From Rhizobium sp. ZPR4 (lineage in GTDB: Bacteria; Pseudomonadota; Alphaproteobacteria; Rhizobiales; Rhizobiaceae), in contig NZ_CP157968.1 in the NCBI RefSeq assembly GCF_040215725.1, forward strand, positions 1,488,001-1,552,000: 64,000 nt of DNA, written 5' to 3'. Positions 8,240 through 17,632 of the stretch are shown piece after piece. The position numbers and the translations under genes were made by a program. The notes under the pieces were generated by a model, which did not search any database, had not been told where the DNA came from, and saw only the letters and a list, made by a program, of their open reading frames with translations. Every line of letters starts with the position of its first letter. Position 1 is the stretch's first letter.

Positions 8240-9304
8240 TCAGCCTGCCTTTGCCATTTGCATGAGAGTTACGCGCTGCTGGAGGCGCCGTTGCGCCTGA
8301 TCCACAACGACAGCGATGATGATGACACATCCCTTGATCACCATCTGCCAGAAGGATGAGACGCCCATCATCACAAGGCCGTCCGAAAGGATGCCGATGA
8401 CGAAGGCGCCGATGATCGTGCCGCCTATAGTGCCGCGGCCGCCCGACATGGAGGTGCCGCCGAGCACGGCTGCCGCGATAGCGTTCAGCTCGAAGCTTTC
8501 GCCGGTTGCCGGATGCGCCGCCATCAGCTCCGACGATATGACGATGCCGACGATGGCAGCGCAGAGCCCTGAGAACATGTAGACGAAGATCTTGACCACA
8601 TCGACACGGATGCCGGACATGCGCGCGGCGCGCTCATTGCCGCCGACGGCGAAGATGTGCCGGCCGATCGGCGTCGAACGGGCGACATAGGCGGCGAGCA
8701 GCGCCAGCACGATCAGGATCCAGATGGAAACGGGCAGACCAAGCATGCGGCCGGCACCGAAGACGTCGAAGCCGGTCGTATCGTATTCCGGCCGTCCCAC
8801 GAGGTTCGGGAAGGTCTGGCCGTCGGAAGACAGGAGCGCGAGGCCGCGGGCGATATAGAGCGTTCCGAGCGTGGCGATGAAGGGCGCAACGTTGAGCTTG
8901 GTAATGAGTAGCCCGTTGATGAGCCCGATCGATAGCCCGACGGCGAGCGTGATGAGAATGATCTCGTAGATGTTGAAGTAGACGGTATATCCGATCGGCA
9001 GTTCAACGCCGTTCAGGATGAGGGCGCCCGCCACCATGCCGCACAGGCCGACGATCGAGCCGACCGAAAGGTCAATGCCGCCGGTTACGATCACGAAGGT
9101 CATGCCCATGGCGAGGAAGGCGTTAAGCGCGACATGCTTCGACATCAGGATGATGTTGGCGGTCGAAGTAAAGTTCGGTGCGAAGATCGCAAAGAAGATG
9201 ACGACGGCAAACAGCGCGATGAAGGTCCTGAGCTTCATCAGCGTCAGGAGAACGGAACCGTTCGAGCGATTGGTCGCAAAGGTAGAGGACGTATCTGCGG
9301 TCAT
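8240..9304 (-). CDS. Ribose-type (CUT2) ABC transporter permease
   Basis: A 354-residue inner-membrane permease of the RbsC/AraH class with about eight to ten hydrophobic segments. The family signature GGIDLSVGSIVGLCGM is present near residue 80, followed by AFIATLGTLYIARGLALL and GGTSMSGGRGTIGG. It overlaps the ATPase gene by four bases and ends one base before apsD. CUT2 importers carry monosaccharides, so this one is the likely uptake system for free D-apiose. The substrate is inferred from position only. Confidence 0.92.
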   Translation of the reverse strand: MTADTSSTFATNRSNGSVLLTLMKLRTFIALFAVVIFFAIFAPNFTSTANIILMSKHVALNAFLAMGMTFVIVTGGIDLSVGSIVGLCGMVAGALILNGVELPIGYTVYFNIYEIILITLAVGLSIGLINGLLITKLNVAPFIATLGTLYIARGLALLSSDGQTFPNLVGRPEYDTTGFDVFGAGRMLGLPVSIWILIVLALLAAYVARSTPIGRHIFAVGGNERAARMSGIRVDVVKIFVYMFSGLCAAIVGIVISSELMAAHPATGESFELNAIAAAVLGGTSMSGGRGTIGGTIIGAFVIGILSDGLVMMGVSSFWQMVIKGCVIIIAVVVDQAQRRLQQRVTLMQMAKAG

Positions 9305-10854
9305 GACGCGAGTTTCCCTGTATGTCCGTGTCCCTTGGCGGATGCCGCGATGATGGCTTCTTCCGTCGCTTCGCTTCTGTCGAGAACGGCCACGAGTTTG
9401 CCGTTGCTGAGCACAGCGATGCGGTCTGAAAGTGCCATGACCTCTTCAAGGTCGGAGGTTGAAAACAAGATTGCCAGGCCCTTGCCGGCGAGCTTGCGCA
9501 TGGTGCGGAAGACATCCGCCTTGGCGCCGACATCGATACCGCGGCTCGGCTCGTCCATCAAAAGCACCTTCGGGTCGGTCATCAGAGCCTTGCCGATAAC
9601 GACTTTCTGCTGGTTGCCGCCTGACATGGAGGTGACCTCGAAATCAGGATTGGGCGCCTTGATCGAAAGATCGCGGATCATGTCGCGAATGGCGTTCTTT
9701 TCGGCACCAGGATCGATATGGAAAAACAGCCGGGCGAAACGGCCGAGGCTCGCAAGCGTCAAATTGCTGGCGATGGACAGGACCTGCACCAATCCCTCGC
9801 GCTGACGGTCCTCCGGGATCAGTGCAAGACCCTGCCGGATCCGTCTGGTGGTATCGCGTGCGCGCACTTCCACGCCATCGATGTAGATCCGTCCGGTCGA
9901 ATGCATGTGCCGGCCCATCACGCATTCGAAGAATTCGCTGCGTCCGGCACCCATCAGGCCGTAGATGCCGAGGATTTCGCCGGCACGCACCGACAGCGAG
10001 ACATGGTCGACGGCAAGGCCGCCCGTGCGTCGCGGCAGGCTAATCTCCTCGGCACGGAAAGCTTCCTTGCCGATCGCATGGCCGCCGTCCTTGGCGAAGT
10101 CCTTCGCGTCGGATCCGATCATCGAGCGGACGATCCATTTCGTGTCGATATCGCGAACCATGGCCTGGCCGGTGATCTGCCCGTCGCGCAGCACGGTGAT
10201 GTAATCGCCGATCCGCATCAGCTCTTCCAGCCGGTGCGAAATATAGACGATCGCAACGCCCTGAGCCTTCAGTTCTGCGATGACCTTGAACAGAATGTCG
10301 ACTTCCGCCGCAGATAGCGCCGATGTCGGCTCGTCCATGATCAGGATACGGGCATTAAGCGAGATGGCCTTGGCGATCTCGACAAGCTGCTGCTGCCCGA
10401 TCGGCAGGTCCTCCACCATGGTCTCGGCGCCTATGCCGGCATCGAGCCGGTCGAGAAACTCGTTGGCCCTTGCGATTTGCGCCTTGTGATCGATACCGAA
10501 GATGCCGCGGGTGATTTCGCGCGTGGCAAAGATGTTCTCGGCCACCGTCATGTTGGCGAAGAGATTGAGCTCCTGGAAGATCATGCCGATCCCGCGAGCC
10601 TGCGCGTCGGCCGGGCTGCTGAAGGAGACTTCCTCACCCTCGAGCAGGATGCGGCCCGAGGTCGGCCGTTCGACGCCGGCGATGATCTTCATCAGGGTAG
10701 ACTTGCCGGCGCCGTTTTCGCCGACGAGCACATTGACCGCGCCGCGATGCAGCTCCAGGTTGGCGTGCTTGACGGCGACGATGCCGGAATAGACCTTGGA
10801 AACGTCCTCCAGGCGCAGGATGATGTCGTTGCTTGGCGTTTCGCTCATGGTCAT
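9301..10854 (-). CDS. Ribose-type (CUT2) ABC transporter ATPase, double cassette
   Basis: A 517-residue RbsA/MglA-type ATPase with two nucleotide-binding domains in one chain. The first has Walker A GENGAGKST, a Q-loop and a signature-like LPIGQQQLVEIAKA with ILIMDEPTSAL. The second has the degenerate Walker A GLMGAGRSE, typical of the family, then SGGNQQKVVIGKAL and VLLMDEPSRGID. It overlaps the DUF2291 gene by four bases upstream and the permease by four bases downstream. It energises the importer whose binding protein lies at 11686-12627. Confidence 0.95.
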   Translation of the reverse strand: MTMSETPSNDIILRLEDVSKVYSGIVAVKHANLELHRGAVNVLVGENGAGKSTLMKIIAGVERPTSGRILLEGEEVSFSSPADAQARGIGMIFQELNLFANMTVAENIFATREITRGIFGIDHKAQIARANEFLDRLDAGIGAETMVEDLPIGQQQLVEIAKAISLNARILIMDEPTSALSAAEVDILFKVIAELKAQGVAIVYISHRLEELMRIGDYITVLRDGQITGQAMVRDIDTKWIVRSMIGSDAKDFAKDGGHAIGKEAFRAEEISLPRRTGGLAVDHVSLSVRAGEILGIYGLMGAGRSEFFECVMGRHMHSTGRIYIDGVEVRARDTTRRIRQGLALIPEDRQREGLVQVLSIASNLTLASLGRFARLFFHIDPGAEKNAIRDMIRDLSIKAPNPDFEVTSMSGGNQQKVVIGKALMTDPKVLLMDEPSRGIDVGAKADVFRTMRKLAGKGLAILFSTSDLEEVMALSDRIAVLSNGKLVAVLDRSEATEEAIIAASAKGHGHTGKLAS

Positions 10855-11495
10855 TGCCCCAGGGTCAAGGCCGAAGGGGTGATCAGGGGAAGCTGGCCGG
10901 ATGCGGGCAGCGGAAACGCGCCGGTCACCGTGATCGTCTTTCCGGTCAGCCCATCCCGGGGCAGGGCGGCCAGAAAGGATGAGTTTGCCTTCTCATTGAA
11001 GGCCTTGCCGAACTGAGCCCATTCGATCTGGTTCCTGAATTCGTTGAAATCCAGGAAGTCCAGCGCGTCGCGCAGCGCCGTGCCACGGATTGCCGGGCCA
11101 ATCTGCACCTTCGCGTCCGCCTTGCCGTCGCCATCCACATCGACATCGAGGGTTCCGGCGCGCGAGGCGGTGTCGGCTGCGACGATCTTGCCGTTCAGCT
11201 TGACGGCATAAGTCCAGGGCGATGAGGCCTGTTTTCGCGGATTTCCATATTTGGCGCCGGCTTCGTCCGGATTTGCGGCTATGGCCTGCAACACCGTCTT
11301 GATATCGCCCGCGCGTTTATCAATGGCGGGCAGTACCTGGGACTGCCAGATCGCGTCGACCTTGGTTGCAGGGTCGAAGGCGCTCTTTGCCGCCTCCGCC
11401 GCCTTTTCCTCGGGCGTCGGTGTCTTGATAATCTTGCAGCCGGGCAATGCCGCGGCCAAAACAAGGGCCACGAGCGCGCCTCTGGTCCTCAACAT
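10851..11495 (-). CDS. DUF2291 lipoprotein of a CUT2 transporter operon
   Basis: A 214-residue predicted lipoprotein. The ATG at 11495 is preferred because GAGG lies eight bases upstream; a GTG at 11504 is also in frame. The signal peptide ends in the lipobox LPGC, so the mature protein should be lipid-anchored at Cys. The rest (ATKVDAIWQSQVLPAI, WTYAVKLNGKIVAADT, then a DVDGDGKAD loop that could bind calcium) matches DUF2291, a family repeatedly found beside RbsA/B/C-type genes. Its job is not known to me; an accessory role in binding-protein docking or transporter assembly is a guess. It is separated from the binding-protein gene by a palindromic repeat pair. Confidence 0.82.
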   Translation of the reverse strand: MLRTRGALVALVLAAALPGCKIIKTPTPEEKAAEAAKSAFDPATKVDAIWQSQVLPAIDKRAGDIKTVLQAIAANPDEAGAKYGNPRKQASSPWTYAVKLNGKIVAADTASRAGTLDVDVDGDGKADAKVQIGPAIRGTALRDALDFLDFNEFRNQIEWAQFGKAFNEKANSSFLAALPRDGLTGKTITVTGAFPLPASGQLPLITPSALTLGQ

Positions 11496-11561
11496 GCAAT
11501 GCACCTCGATCTCGCAGGAAAGACATCGGGAGAGCGCGGTTCTTCCGCGCCCTCCAGCTCG

Positions 11562-11609
11562 GAGCGTGATGCCGAAAAGTGTAGGCGGTTTTCGGACGAC
11601 ATCACGCTC
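11562..11609. repeat. Rhizobial intergenic palindrome, element 1
   Basis: An imperfect palindrome starting GAGCGTGATG and ending CATCACGCTC, with inner arms CGAAAA and TTTTCG. This sequence type recurs between genes in Rhizobium genomes. Here it lies inside the transporter operon, between the binding-protein stop (11686) and the DUF2291 start. Confidence 0.7.
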
Positions 11610-11622
11610 TACTTCTTTGATG

Positions 11623-11675
11623 CTAGAGCGGATTCAGATTTTAGGTCGAACAGACCTTAAATCATCCGGCTCTAG
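11623..11675. repeat. Rhizobial intergenic palindrome, element 2
   Basis: An imperfect palindrome starting CTAGAGCGGAT and ending ATCCGGCTCTAG, with an inner AGGTC/GACCT pair. It follows element 1 after 13 bases, a pairing I recall as frequent in Rhizobium intergenic DNA. In RNA it would fold into a long hairpin just after the binding-protein gene and could uncouple expression of that gene from the ones downstream. Confidence 0.65.
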
Positions 11676-11685
11676 TGGTCCGCCA

Positions 11686-12705
<1,020 letters not shown>

Positions 12706-13533
12706 TCAGGTGATGCGACGGATGCTTTCTGCGATCTCCTGCGGCTCGAAGACCTTCTTCCAGTCGTCGCGCATCAGGGCAGGGATGCCGAATTCGATTG
12801 CCTTGTTGCAGGCATCGGAGAACACACCGTCGACTTCCTTGAAGATGACGGCGCCGAGCACGTTCATGTGGCCGAGCAGGAAGTCGCGGGCGGCTTCTGC
12901 CGGAACGCCGCGGGTAACGCATTCATCCATGGCCTGGCGCATGATGACGAGCAGCGAGGCGCAAACGGTTTCGGAAAGACCCGGCTCCAGCATCGCCATC
13001 TGCTCGACGGTGACGCGGTGCGAGCGCATGACGGGGGCCCAGATGACCTTGGCGATTTCCTCGCCGAGAGCATAGGCACTTTCCGGACCCTGCATCAGCG
13101 CCGAAACGATATGCTGCTTGGCAAAGAGGCCACCGAAATGGTCCTTCTTGGCCTGCATGTCGGTCTCGTCGTTGAAGATTGGCGGATGGCAGGGATGGGT
13201 GACGAAATAGGTGAGGTCTTCGCGCTGCGGCAGATGGCCTGCAAAGGGTGCGGCGGCGTCGAGAGCGACGACCATCGTGCCCGGCTTCAGCTTGTCGACG
13301 ATGCCGGCGGCAACCTTGCCGATCGCGGTGTCCGGCACGGCAAGGATAACCACGTCTGCGCCATCGAGCGCGGCATCGGCAGGTACGCAATCGACGGAAA
13401 GATCATTCTTCAGGCGAGCCTTGCCGGCGTCGCTGACCTCGACATGGCGCACATCGAAGCGCGAGCCTTTCAGGTTCTTGGCGAGCCGGTAGCCCATTTT
13501 GCCGCCGGCGCCGAAAAGAGCAATTGCTGTCAT
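12706..13533 (-). CDS. apnO: D-apionate oxidoisomerase
   Basis: A 275-residue protein related to 6-phosphogluconate/semialdehyde-type dehydrogenases. The N-terminal NAD site is ALFGAGGKMGYRLAKNL, followed by ADVVILAVPDTAIGKVA and a histidine-rich segment FVTHPCHPPIF near residue 110. The C-terminal half is helical (RSHRVTVEQMAMLEPGLSETVCASL). In the RuBisCO-like-protein branches of apiose breakdown this family converts D-apionate to 3-oxo-isoapionate, an oxidation coupled to rearrangement. It is the first gene after an operator-like site at 13573-13599 and probably leads the transcript that continues through the CUT2 transporter, apsD and apnL. Confidence 0.85.
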   Translation of the reverse strand: MTAIALFGAGGKMGYRLAKNLKGSRFDVRHVEVSDAGKARLKNDLSVDCVPADAALDGADVVILAVPDTAIGKVAAGIVDKLKPGTMVVALDAAAPFAGHLPQREDLTYFVTHPCHPPIFNDETDMQAKKDHFGGLFAKQHIVSALMQGPESAYALGEEIAKVIWAPVMRSHRVTVEQMAMLEPGLSETVCASLLVIMRQAMDECVTRGVPAEAARDFLLGHMNVLGAVIFKEVDGVFSDACNKAIEFGIPALMRDDWKKVFEPQEIAESIRRIT

Positions 13534-13572
13534 GGTAGTACCTCGTTCACTTTCAGAGTGTGGTATCGCAAG

Positions 13573-13599
13573 TGGTATAATGAGTCAATGAGTATGCCA
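13573..13599 (-). promoter_or_regulatory. Predicted GntR operator, copy 2, with internal duplication
   Basis: The site contains TGGTATAATGAGT (13573-13585) and AATGAGTATGCCA (13587-13599). It equals the copy at 16280 with an extra 8 bases made by repeating the AATGAGT core. It is centred about 53 bases upstream of the apnO ATG at 13533. On the minus strand TATACCA could serve as, or overlap, the -10 box. Another TGGTAT lies at 13561. Confidence 0.65.
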
Positions 13600-13623
13600 A
13601 CGGATTGCCGAAGAATGGCGCAG

Positions 13624-14958
13624 CTATGATCCTCTTCCGTCGCGGATCTGGGCGAAGTAGCCGTCGGTGCCGACCTGTCCGCCCTTCAGTGCAATCTGCA
13701 GGCCATTGGTGGGCGCGTAGCTGCCGTGGGCCGTGCAAAGCGGCGAACCTGGCGTCTGTGGCAATGGCAACAGGGTCGTTAGTGCCTCGACCCGCAGTTC
13801 CTTCAGAGCGTGGCTCGACGTGTCGCCGCCGGCAATGACGGCGCGACTAAGCTTTTCATGTTCGATCAGCCGCCGCAGGATTGTACCGAGGGCTTGGCCG
13901 AGGCGATGGCGTGCGCCGGGAATGCGGTCGATATCGCCGCCGCGGTCGGCGGAAGGGCCGAGTGCTGTGTGAAAGATGACGCTGCGTCCGGCCTGGAGGC
14001 TGGCCACACCCGCAGCGACCGCTGTGTCCAGCGCCTGCTCGGCATTTTCTCCGACAAGCGCCAAGGGATTGAGATCGATGCCGTCAAAACCTTCAGCCGT
14101 GGCGCGGCGGATTTGTCGCTCCGTCGTCGGCGACACGCTGCCGGAAACGACCGCCAGGCGATCCACCTTGCCCGGAAGAGCGAACTCCGGCCTTTCTCCG
14201 ATCAGGCTCTCATTGCGCCACGCCTTGAGAAGGGCATACTCGACACCGGATGAGCCTGCGACAAAAGCGTTGCCCTTGCTTGCAAGACGCCATAGCTGGT
14301 GGCCGGCGGCGGTCTGAGTTTCCGGGCTGTCGACGTCAAGCAGCAGGATACCGTCCTTGCCCCCCGTCAGCGCATCGATCCGAGCGTCGGCATCGGCTGC
14401 CCGGACGATGACGAGGTCGGCGAGGCGGACGGGGAGGGACGTCTGCCTGCTCAGATGCGCGGCCAGATCGGCCTCATCCATTGGTGTGACGGGGTGGCGG
14501 CTCATGACTGGGTGTCTGTCGATGCGAAAGACTTCGCCTTGATACGCGGCGAAGAGATGGCCAAAGGCAGTGTAACGCTTGAGCTGCGGCGCCCCGACCA
14601 CGACCGGCACGACGGATTGCTCAAAGAGAGCCTTGCCGATCTCGATCGCCTTGCCGATGTTGCCGATCTTGGCGCTGGAATCGAAGGTCGAGCAGACCTT
14701 GTAATGGCACATCGTGGCGTCGAGGCTCTTCAGCCATTCGAAGACGGGCGTCAGATGCTCGTCCATCCATTGCGGCGTTTCGCTGCGGCTGGTGCCGGCA
14801 ATGCCGATGGCGCGGCAATGCTTGAACCGTTCGAGCATGACCTCGCTCGGAATGCCGAGGAAGAGAGCCGTCGGCACGCCGTTCGAGGCAAGCGCCTCCA
14901 TGACATCGGTGGAGCCGGTAAAATCATCGCCGTAATAGCTGAGAAGAAGATTGGACAT
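13624..14958 (-). CDS. oiaK: 3-oxo-isoapionate kinase (four-carbon acid sugar kinase / DUF1537 family)
   Basis: A 444-residue sugar-acid kinase. The N-terminal domain begins LLLSYYGDDFTGSTDVMEALA, the DDFTGxxD motif that binds the acid substrate; the C-terminal nucleotide-binding half carries VAVVSGSVSPTTERQI and the late AGGDTSSHALKEL segment. In apiose pathways a member of this family phosphorylates 3-oxo-isoapionate to the 4-phosphate, the substrate of the RuBisCO-like protein encoded just upstream. The gap to that gene is five bases, so the pair is one transcription unit. Family members also act on threonate and erythronate, but the neighbours favour the apiose role. Confidence 0.83.
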   Translation of the reverse strand: MSNLLLSYYGDDFTGSTDVMEALASNGVPTALFLGIPSEVMLERFKHCRAIGIAGTSRSETPQWMDEHLTPVFEWLKSLDATMCHYKVCSTFDSSAKIGNIGKAIEIGKALFEQSVVPVVVGAPQLKRYTAFGHLFAAYQGEVFRIDRHPVMSRHPVTPMDEADLAAHLSRQTSLPVRLADLVIVRAADADARIDALTGGKDGILLLDVDSPETQTAAGHQLWRLASKGNAFVAGSSGVEYALLKAWRNESLIGERPEFALPGKVDRLAVVSGSVSPTTERQIRRATAEGFDGIDLNPLALVGENAEQALDTAVAAGVASLQAGRSVIFHTALGPSADRGGDIDRIPGARHRLGQALGTILRRLIEHEKLSRAVIAGGDTSSHALKELRVEALTTLLPLPQTPGSPLCTAHGSYAPTNGLQIALKGGQVGTDGYFAQIRDGRGS

Positions 14959-14963
14959 CGCTG

Positions 14964-16223
14964 TCAGGCGTCCTTGCCGTCACTGAATTTTGCGATCGAG
15001 GCAGCAAGCTCGGGATGGTCCTTGGCATATTGTTCAAGCGGAATGTCCGAAACCGCCGCCTGCCAGGCCTGCTGGATGGCGCGAACGCCCGCCGCCGGTC
15101 CGAAGGGATGGCTGACGATGCCGCCGCCGCAGAGATAGAGGAGGTCCGTCGTCCGGCCGGTGCGCTGATAGGTTTCCGGCGCCTGGCCGCCCCATTGGCC
15201 GGAACCGGCAACGGGAAGCGGACAGTCGGATGGGTCGAAGAGCGGCGTGCTGATAGCCTTGAAGGATTCGACGAAGCTGTCGTCAGGCTCCCAATATTTG
15301 ACCCTGATGCCGTTGATCTGGAACTGGTCAACCCCTAGCAGGCGCCAGAACTGTTGGTAGACTTTGAAATCCATGCCGGCGCCGGGATGACGGGTCAGGA
15401 TATCCCAGCCATTGCGATGCGCATGCAGGACGAGTCCTGAACGCTTGCGCAGGAAGCTCATGCCGCCGAAGCCGATGGAATTGATGTTGACGACGGCGCA
15501 ATTGCCGCCGGCCTTCAGCACCAGATCGTGGTTGCGCATCATCTCGTCGGGATCGGCATGCGAAATGCCGAAGGCGTACATCACCTTCTTGCCGGTCTTC
15601 TGCTCGTGATCGAGGATCAGCGGCATGATGGCTTCGACGCGCTCTTTGAGCGGCGAATAGGCGGGGCTCATCAGCTTCTCGTCATCCTTGATGAAATCGA
15701 CGCCAGAGCTGATCAATTCACCGACGAGTGCCGCCGTTTCCTTCGGTCGAAGGCCGAGCGCGGGCTTGACGATGGTGCCGATGATCGGACGGCCGCTGAC
15801 GCCGGTCAGGCGCATGCTGCCGGAAACGCCGAATTGTGGGCCGGGATGCGCGTCGCGAAAGGCGGTTGGCAGCTTCATGTCGACGATGCGAATGCCGGTC
15901 ATGCCCTTGATCGAGAAGACGCCGCCGATCGCGATCGTCATCAGCGCCGCAAGATCGGTACCGATCGCATCCAGTGGAAAGGCAATGTCGACATCGGCGC
16001 GATAGATCGGACCATGGCCCTCCGCCGCTTCCGGCCAGGTCGGGCGTTCGGTGTCGGCAAGGGGGCGGATCGCGGTGACCCGCGCCGCCACACGCGCCTT
16101 GAGCTCTTCCGTCTCGCCCGGCACGGCGACGAAGGTGCCGGTCGACTGATCGCTGGCGATCTTGCGAGCCATCGCCTCGATGCTGCCGGGCGTTTCGATA
16201 CGGTAGGTGATGGTGATGGTCAT
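14964..16223 (-). CDS. oiaX: RuBisCO-like protein acting on 3-oxo-isoapionate 4-phosphate (OiaX decarboxylase or OiaT hydrolase type)
   Basis: A 419-residue protein of the RuBisCO large-subunit superfamily. The metal centre is intact: SGVDFIKDDEKL holds Lys179, the residue carbamylated in true RuBisCO, with Asp181 and Glu182 as likely ligands. The later segments HAHRNGWDILTRHPGAGMDF and LCGGGIVSHPFGPAAGVRA match the family's phosphate-binding barrel. It is not a CO2-fixing enzyme by context: the next gene is oiaK and the cluster is for apiose. In known pathways OiaX decarboxylates the substrate to L-erythrulose 1-phosphate, while OiaT cleaves it to glycolate and 3-phosphoglycerate. I cannot separate the two by eye; OiaX is my preference. 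Confidence 0.72.
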   Translation of the reverse strand: MTITITYRIETPGSIEAMARKIASDQSTGTFVAVPGETEELKARVAARVTAIRPLADTERPTWPEAAEGHGPIYRADVDIAFPLDAIGTDLAALMTIAIGGVFSIKGMTGIRIVDMKLPTAFRDAHPGPQFGVSGSMRLTGVSGRPIIGTIVKPALGLRPKETAALVGELISSGVDFIKDDEKLMSPAYSPLKERVEAIMPLILDHEQKTGKKVMYAFGISHADPDEMMRNHDLVLKAGGNCAVVNINSIGFGGMSFLRKRSGLVLHAHRNGWDILTRHPGAGMDFKVYQQFWRLLGVDQFQINGIRVKYWEPDDSFVESFKAISTPLFDPSDCPLPVAGSGQWGGQAPETYQRTGRTTDLLYLCGGGIVSHPFGPAAGVRAIQQAWQAAVSDIPLEQYAKDHPELAASIAKFSDGKDA

Positions 16224-16279
16224 GAGTGGATGAATGCTCCTCTCGCCGACGATTTTTCGCGTGGCGCAAACTGGTGATC

Positions 16280-16298
16280 TGGTATAATGAGTATTCCA
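16280..16298 (-). promoter_or_regulatory. Predicted GntR operator, copy 3 (oiaX-gntR intergenic region)
   Basis: TGGTATAATGAGTATTCCA is the best copy of the motif, with arms TGGTATA and TATTCCA around ATGAG. It lies 57 bases upstream of the RuBisCO-like gene and 73-112 bases upstream of the possible starts of the divergent regulator. On the minus strand TTGCAG and TATACC are spaced 16 bases apart like a sigma-70 promoter, with the -10 inside the site, so binding should block transcription. Autoregulation of the regulator is possible. Confidence 0.65.
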
Positions 16299-16370
16299 AC
16301 TTCTGCAACGATTTTTTTGCCCGGTTGCCGATAAGGCGTTTCGTATGGGCTTCCGCCATCGCGGTCAAAA

Positions 16371-17114
16371 ATGCATAAGGGAGGAAAAGCTTTGGGAAAG
16401 CGGGATTCCATGAGCCAGCCAGTCGAACAAATTGTACGTCGAAAGCTATCCGATGAAGTATTCGACCGACTGGAACGGTTGATTACGTCGGGAGAGCTCA
16501 AGCCCGGGGATGAGATGCCGTCCGAGCGCGTTCTTATGGAGCGTTTCGGTGTCGGGCGTCCGGCGATCCGCGAAGCCATGCAGGCGCTTGCCAATATGGG
16601 GCTGGTCAACATTTCCCACGGTGAACGTGCCAAGGTGCTTCAGTTGACGGCAAAGTCGATCTTCCGGCAGGTCGACCTGACTGCGAAGATCATGTTGTCG
16701 CAATCCTCCGACTCGCTTGAGCAGCTGAAGAGCGCGCGCATCTTCTTCGAGCGCGGCATGGCGCGAGAGGCGGCTCAGCGCGCGAGCAAGAAGGATGTTG
16801 CCGATCTTCACGAGATCATCGAGCGGCAGCGCGCATCCCTTGGCCATGCGGAGGATTTCATTTCTGCCGATATGCAGTTCCACACGCGCATTGCTCAGAT
16901 TTCCGGCAATCCGATCTTCGGCGCCGTCAGCGAAGCGATGCTCGCATGGCTGAAAGCCTATCACACCGATATGCTGATCTGGACCGGCAAGGAAAAATTC
17001 ACGCTGGTCGAACATGAGGAAATTCTTGCGCGCCTGGCTGAAAACGATGCCGATGGCGCCGAGCAGGCGATGCTCAAGCATCTGGAAAGATCGCGTGCGC
17101 TCTATACGAAATGA
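16371..17114 (+). CDS. GntR-family (FadR subgroup) transcriptional regulator of the apiose cluster
   Basis: A 247-residue regulator with an N-terminal winged helix (VFDRLERLITSGELKPGDEMPSERVLMERFGVGRPAIREAM) and a C-terminal helical FCD ligand domain (FFERGMAREAAQRA, then FISADMQFHTRIAQISGNPIF, whose Asp and His side chains usually bind a metal). The start is uncertain. ATG at 16371 is the longest; TTG at 16392 has GGGAGG seven bases upstream; ATG at 16410 (MSQPVEQIV) fits typical family N-termini. It is divergent from the catabolic genes, with the best operator copy in the shared intergenic region, so it is the obvious repressor. The effector is probably an apiose-derived acid; that is inference. 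Confidence 0.88.
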   Translation: MHKGGKALGKRDSMSQPVEQIVRRKLSDEVFDRLERLITSGELKPGDEMPSERVLMERFGVGRPAIREAMQALANMGLVNISHGERAKVLQLTAKSIFRQVDLTAKIMLSQSSDSLEQLKSARIFFERGMAREAAQRASKKDVADLHEIIERQRASLGHAEDFISADMQFHTRIAQISGNPIFGAVSEAMLAWLKAYHTDMLIWTGKEKFTLVEHEEILARLAENDADGAEQAMLKHLERSRALYTK

Positions 17115-17218
17115 ACCTGTCGGGGCTCGCCCTGAGATGGCGCCGCGGCGCAGTGCCTTTGTCGTAATTCCTCCCCAATCCTTATGGAATCTATTGGCAC
17201 ACAAATGAGGTGTGCGTG

Positions 17219-17431
17219 ATGATCCATTTCTTTCAGCGAAACACGGCGTTTTTCCTGGCCGCCATCATGACAGCCGTCGCCATAACCGTTTACAATCTGA
17301 GCTGCCTTCTGCTCAGGCATCATCACACGATGCTGCACAATCTGCATCATGCGGCAGGCGCCCTGGTCCTCCTGGCCGGCTTCTACACCATGATCCGCTA
17401 CATGCAGGCGCTGCCGGATGATGAAGGCTAG
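17219..17431 (+). CDS. Small two-span membrane protein, unknown function
   Basis: A 70-residue protein starting at the ATG at 17219 (MIHFFQRNTAFFLAA), with AGG eight bases upstream; a GTG at 17210 is also in frame. It has two hydrophobic stretches (FFLAAIMTAVAITVYNLSC and AAGALVLLAGFYTMIRYM) joined by a His-rich turn, RHHHTMLHNLHH. The compact hydrophobic pattern argues for a real gene, but I recognise no family. It stands alone between the GntR gene and uppP. Confidence 0.5.
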   Translation: MIHFFQRNTAFFLAAIMTAVAITVYNLSCLLLRHHHTMLHNLHHAAGALVLLAGFYTMIRYMQALPDDEG

Positions 17432-17632
17432 AAATACGCCAAACTGCGAAATTCGCGCCGGCAATTTCAGATAGAGTTCAGGCTCCGCGGCTATATCCTC
17501 GCCTTGTCCAGACGCGAAATCGGTGACGCCTTCGCCAGGTGTTGCCAATTTCAAATTGGGAACCAGTTTCACAGCTAGTTCGTCGCACCACTCCGGTGCA
17601 AAGCCCCCATGAACAACTGAGGATATCAAAAC

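Noticed and set aside
14964..16223. Reading the RuBisCO-like gene as true RuBisCO for CO2 fixation
   Set aside because: There is no small-subunit or phosphoribulokinase gene nearby, and the flanking kinase and oxidoisomerase place it in sugar-acid breakdown.
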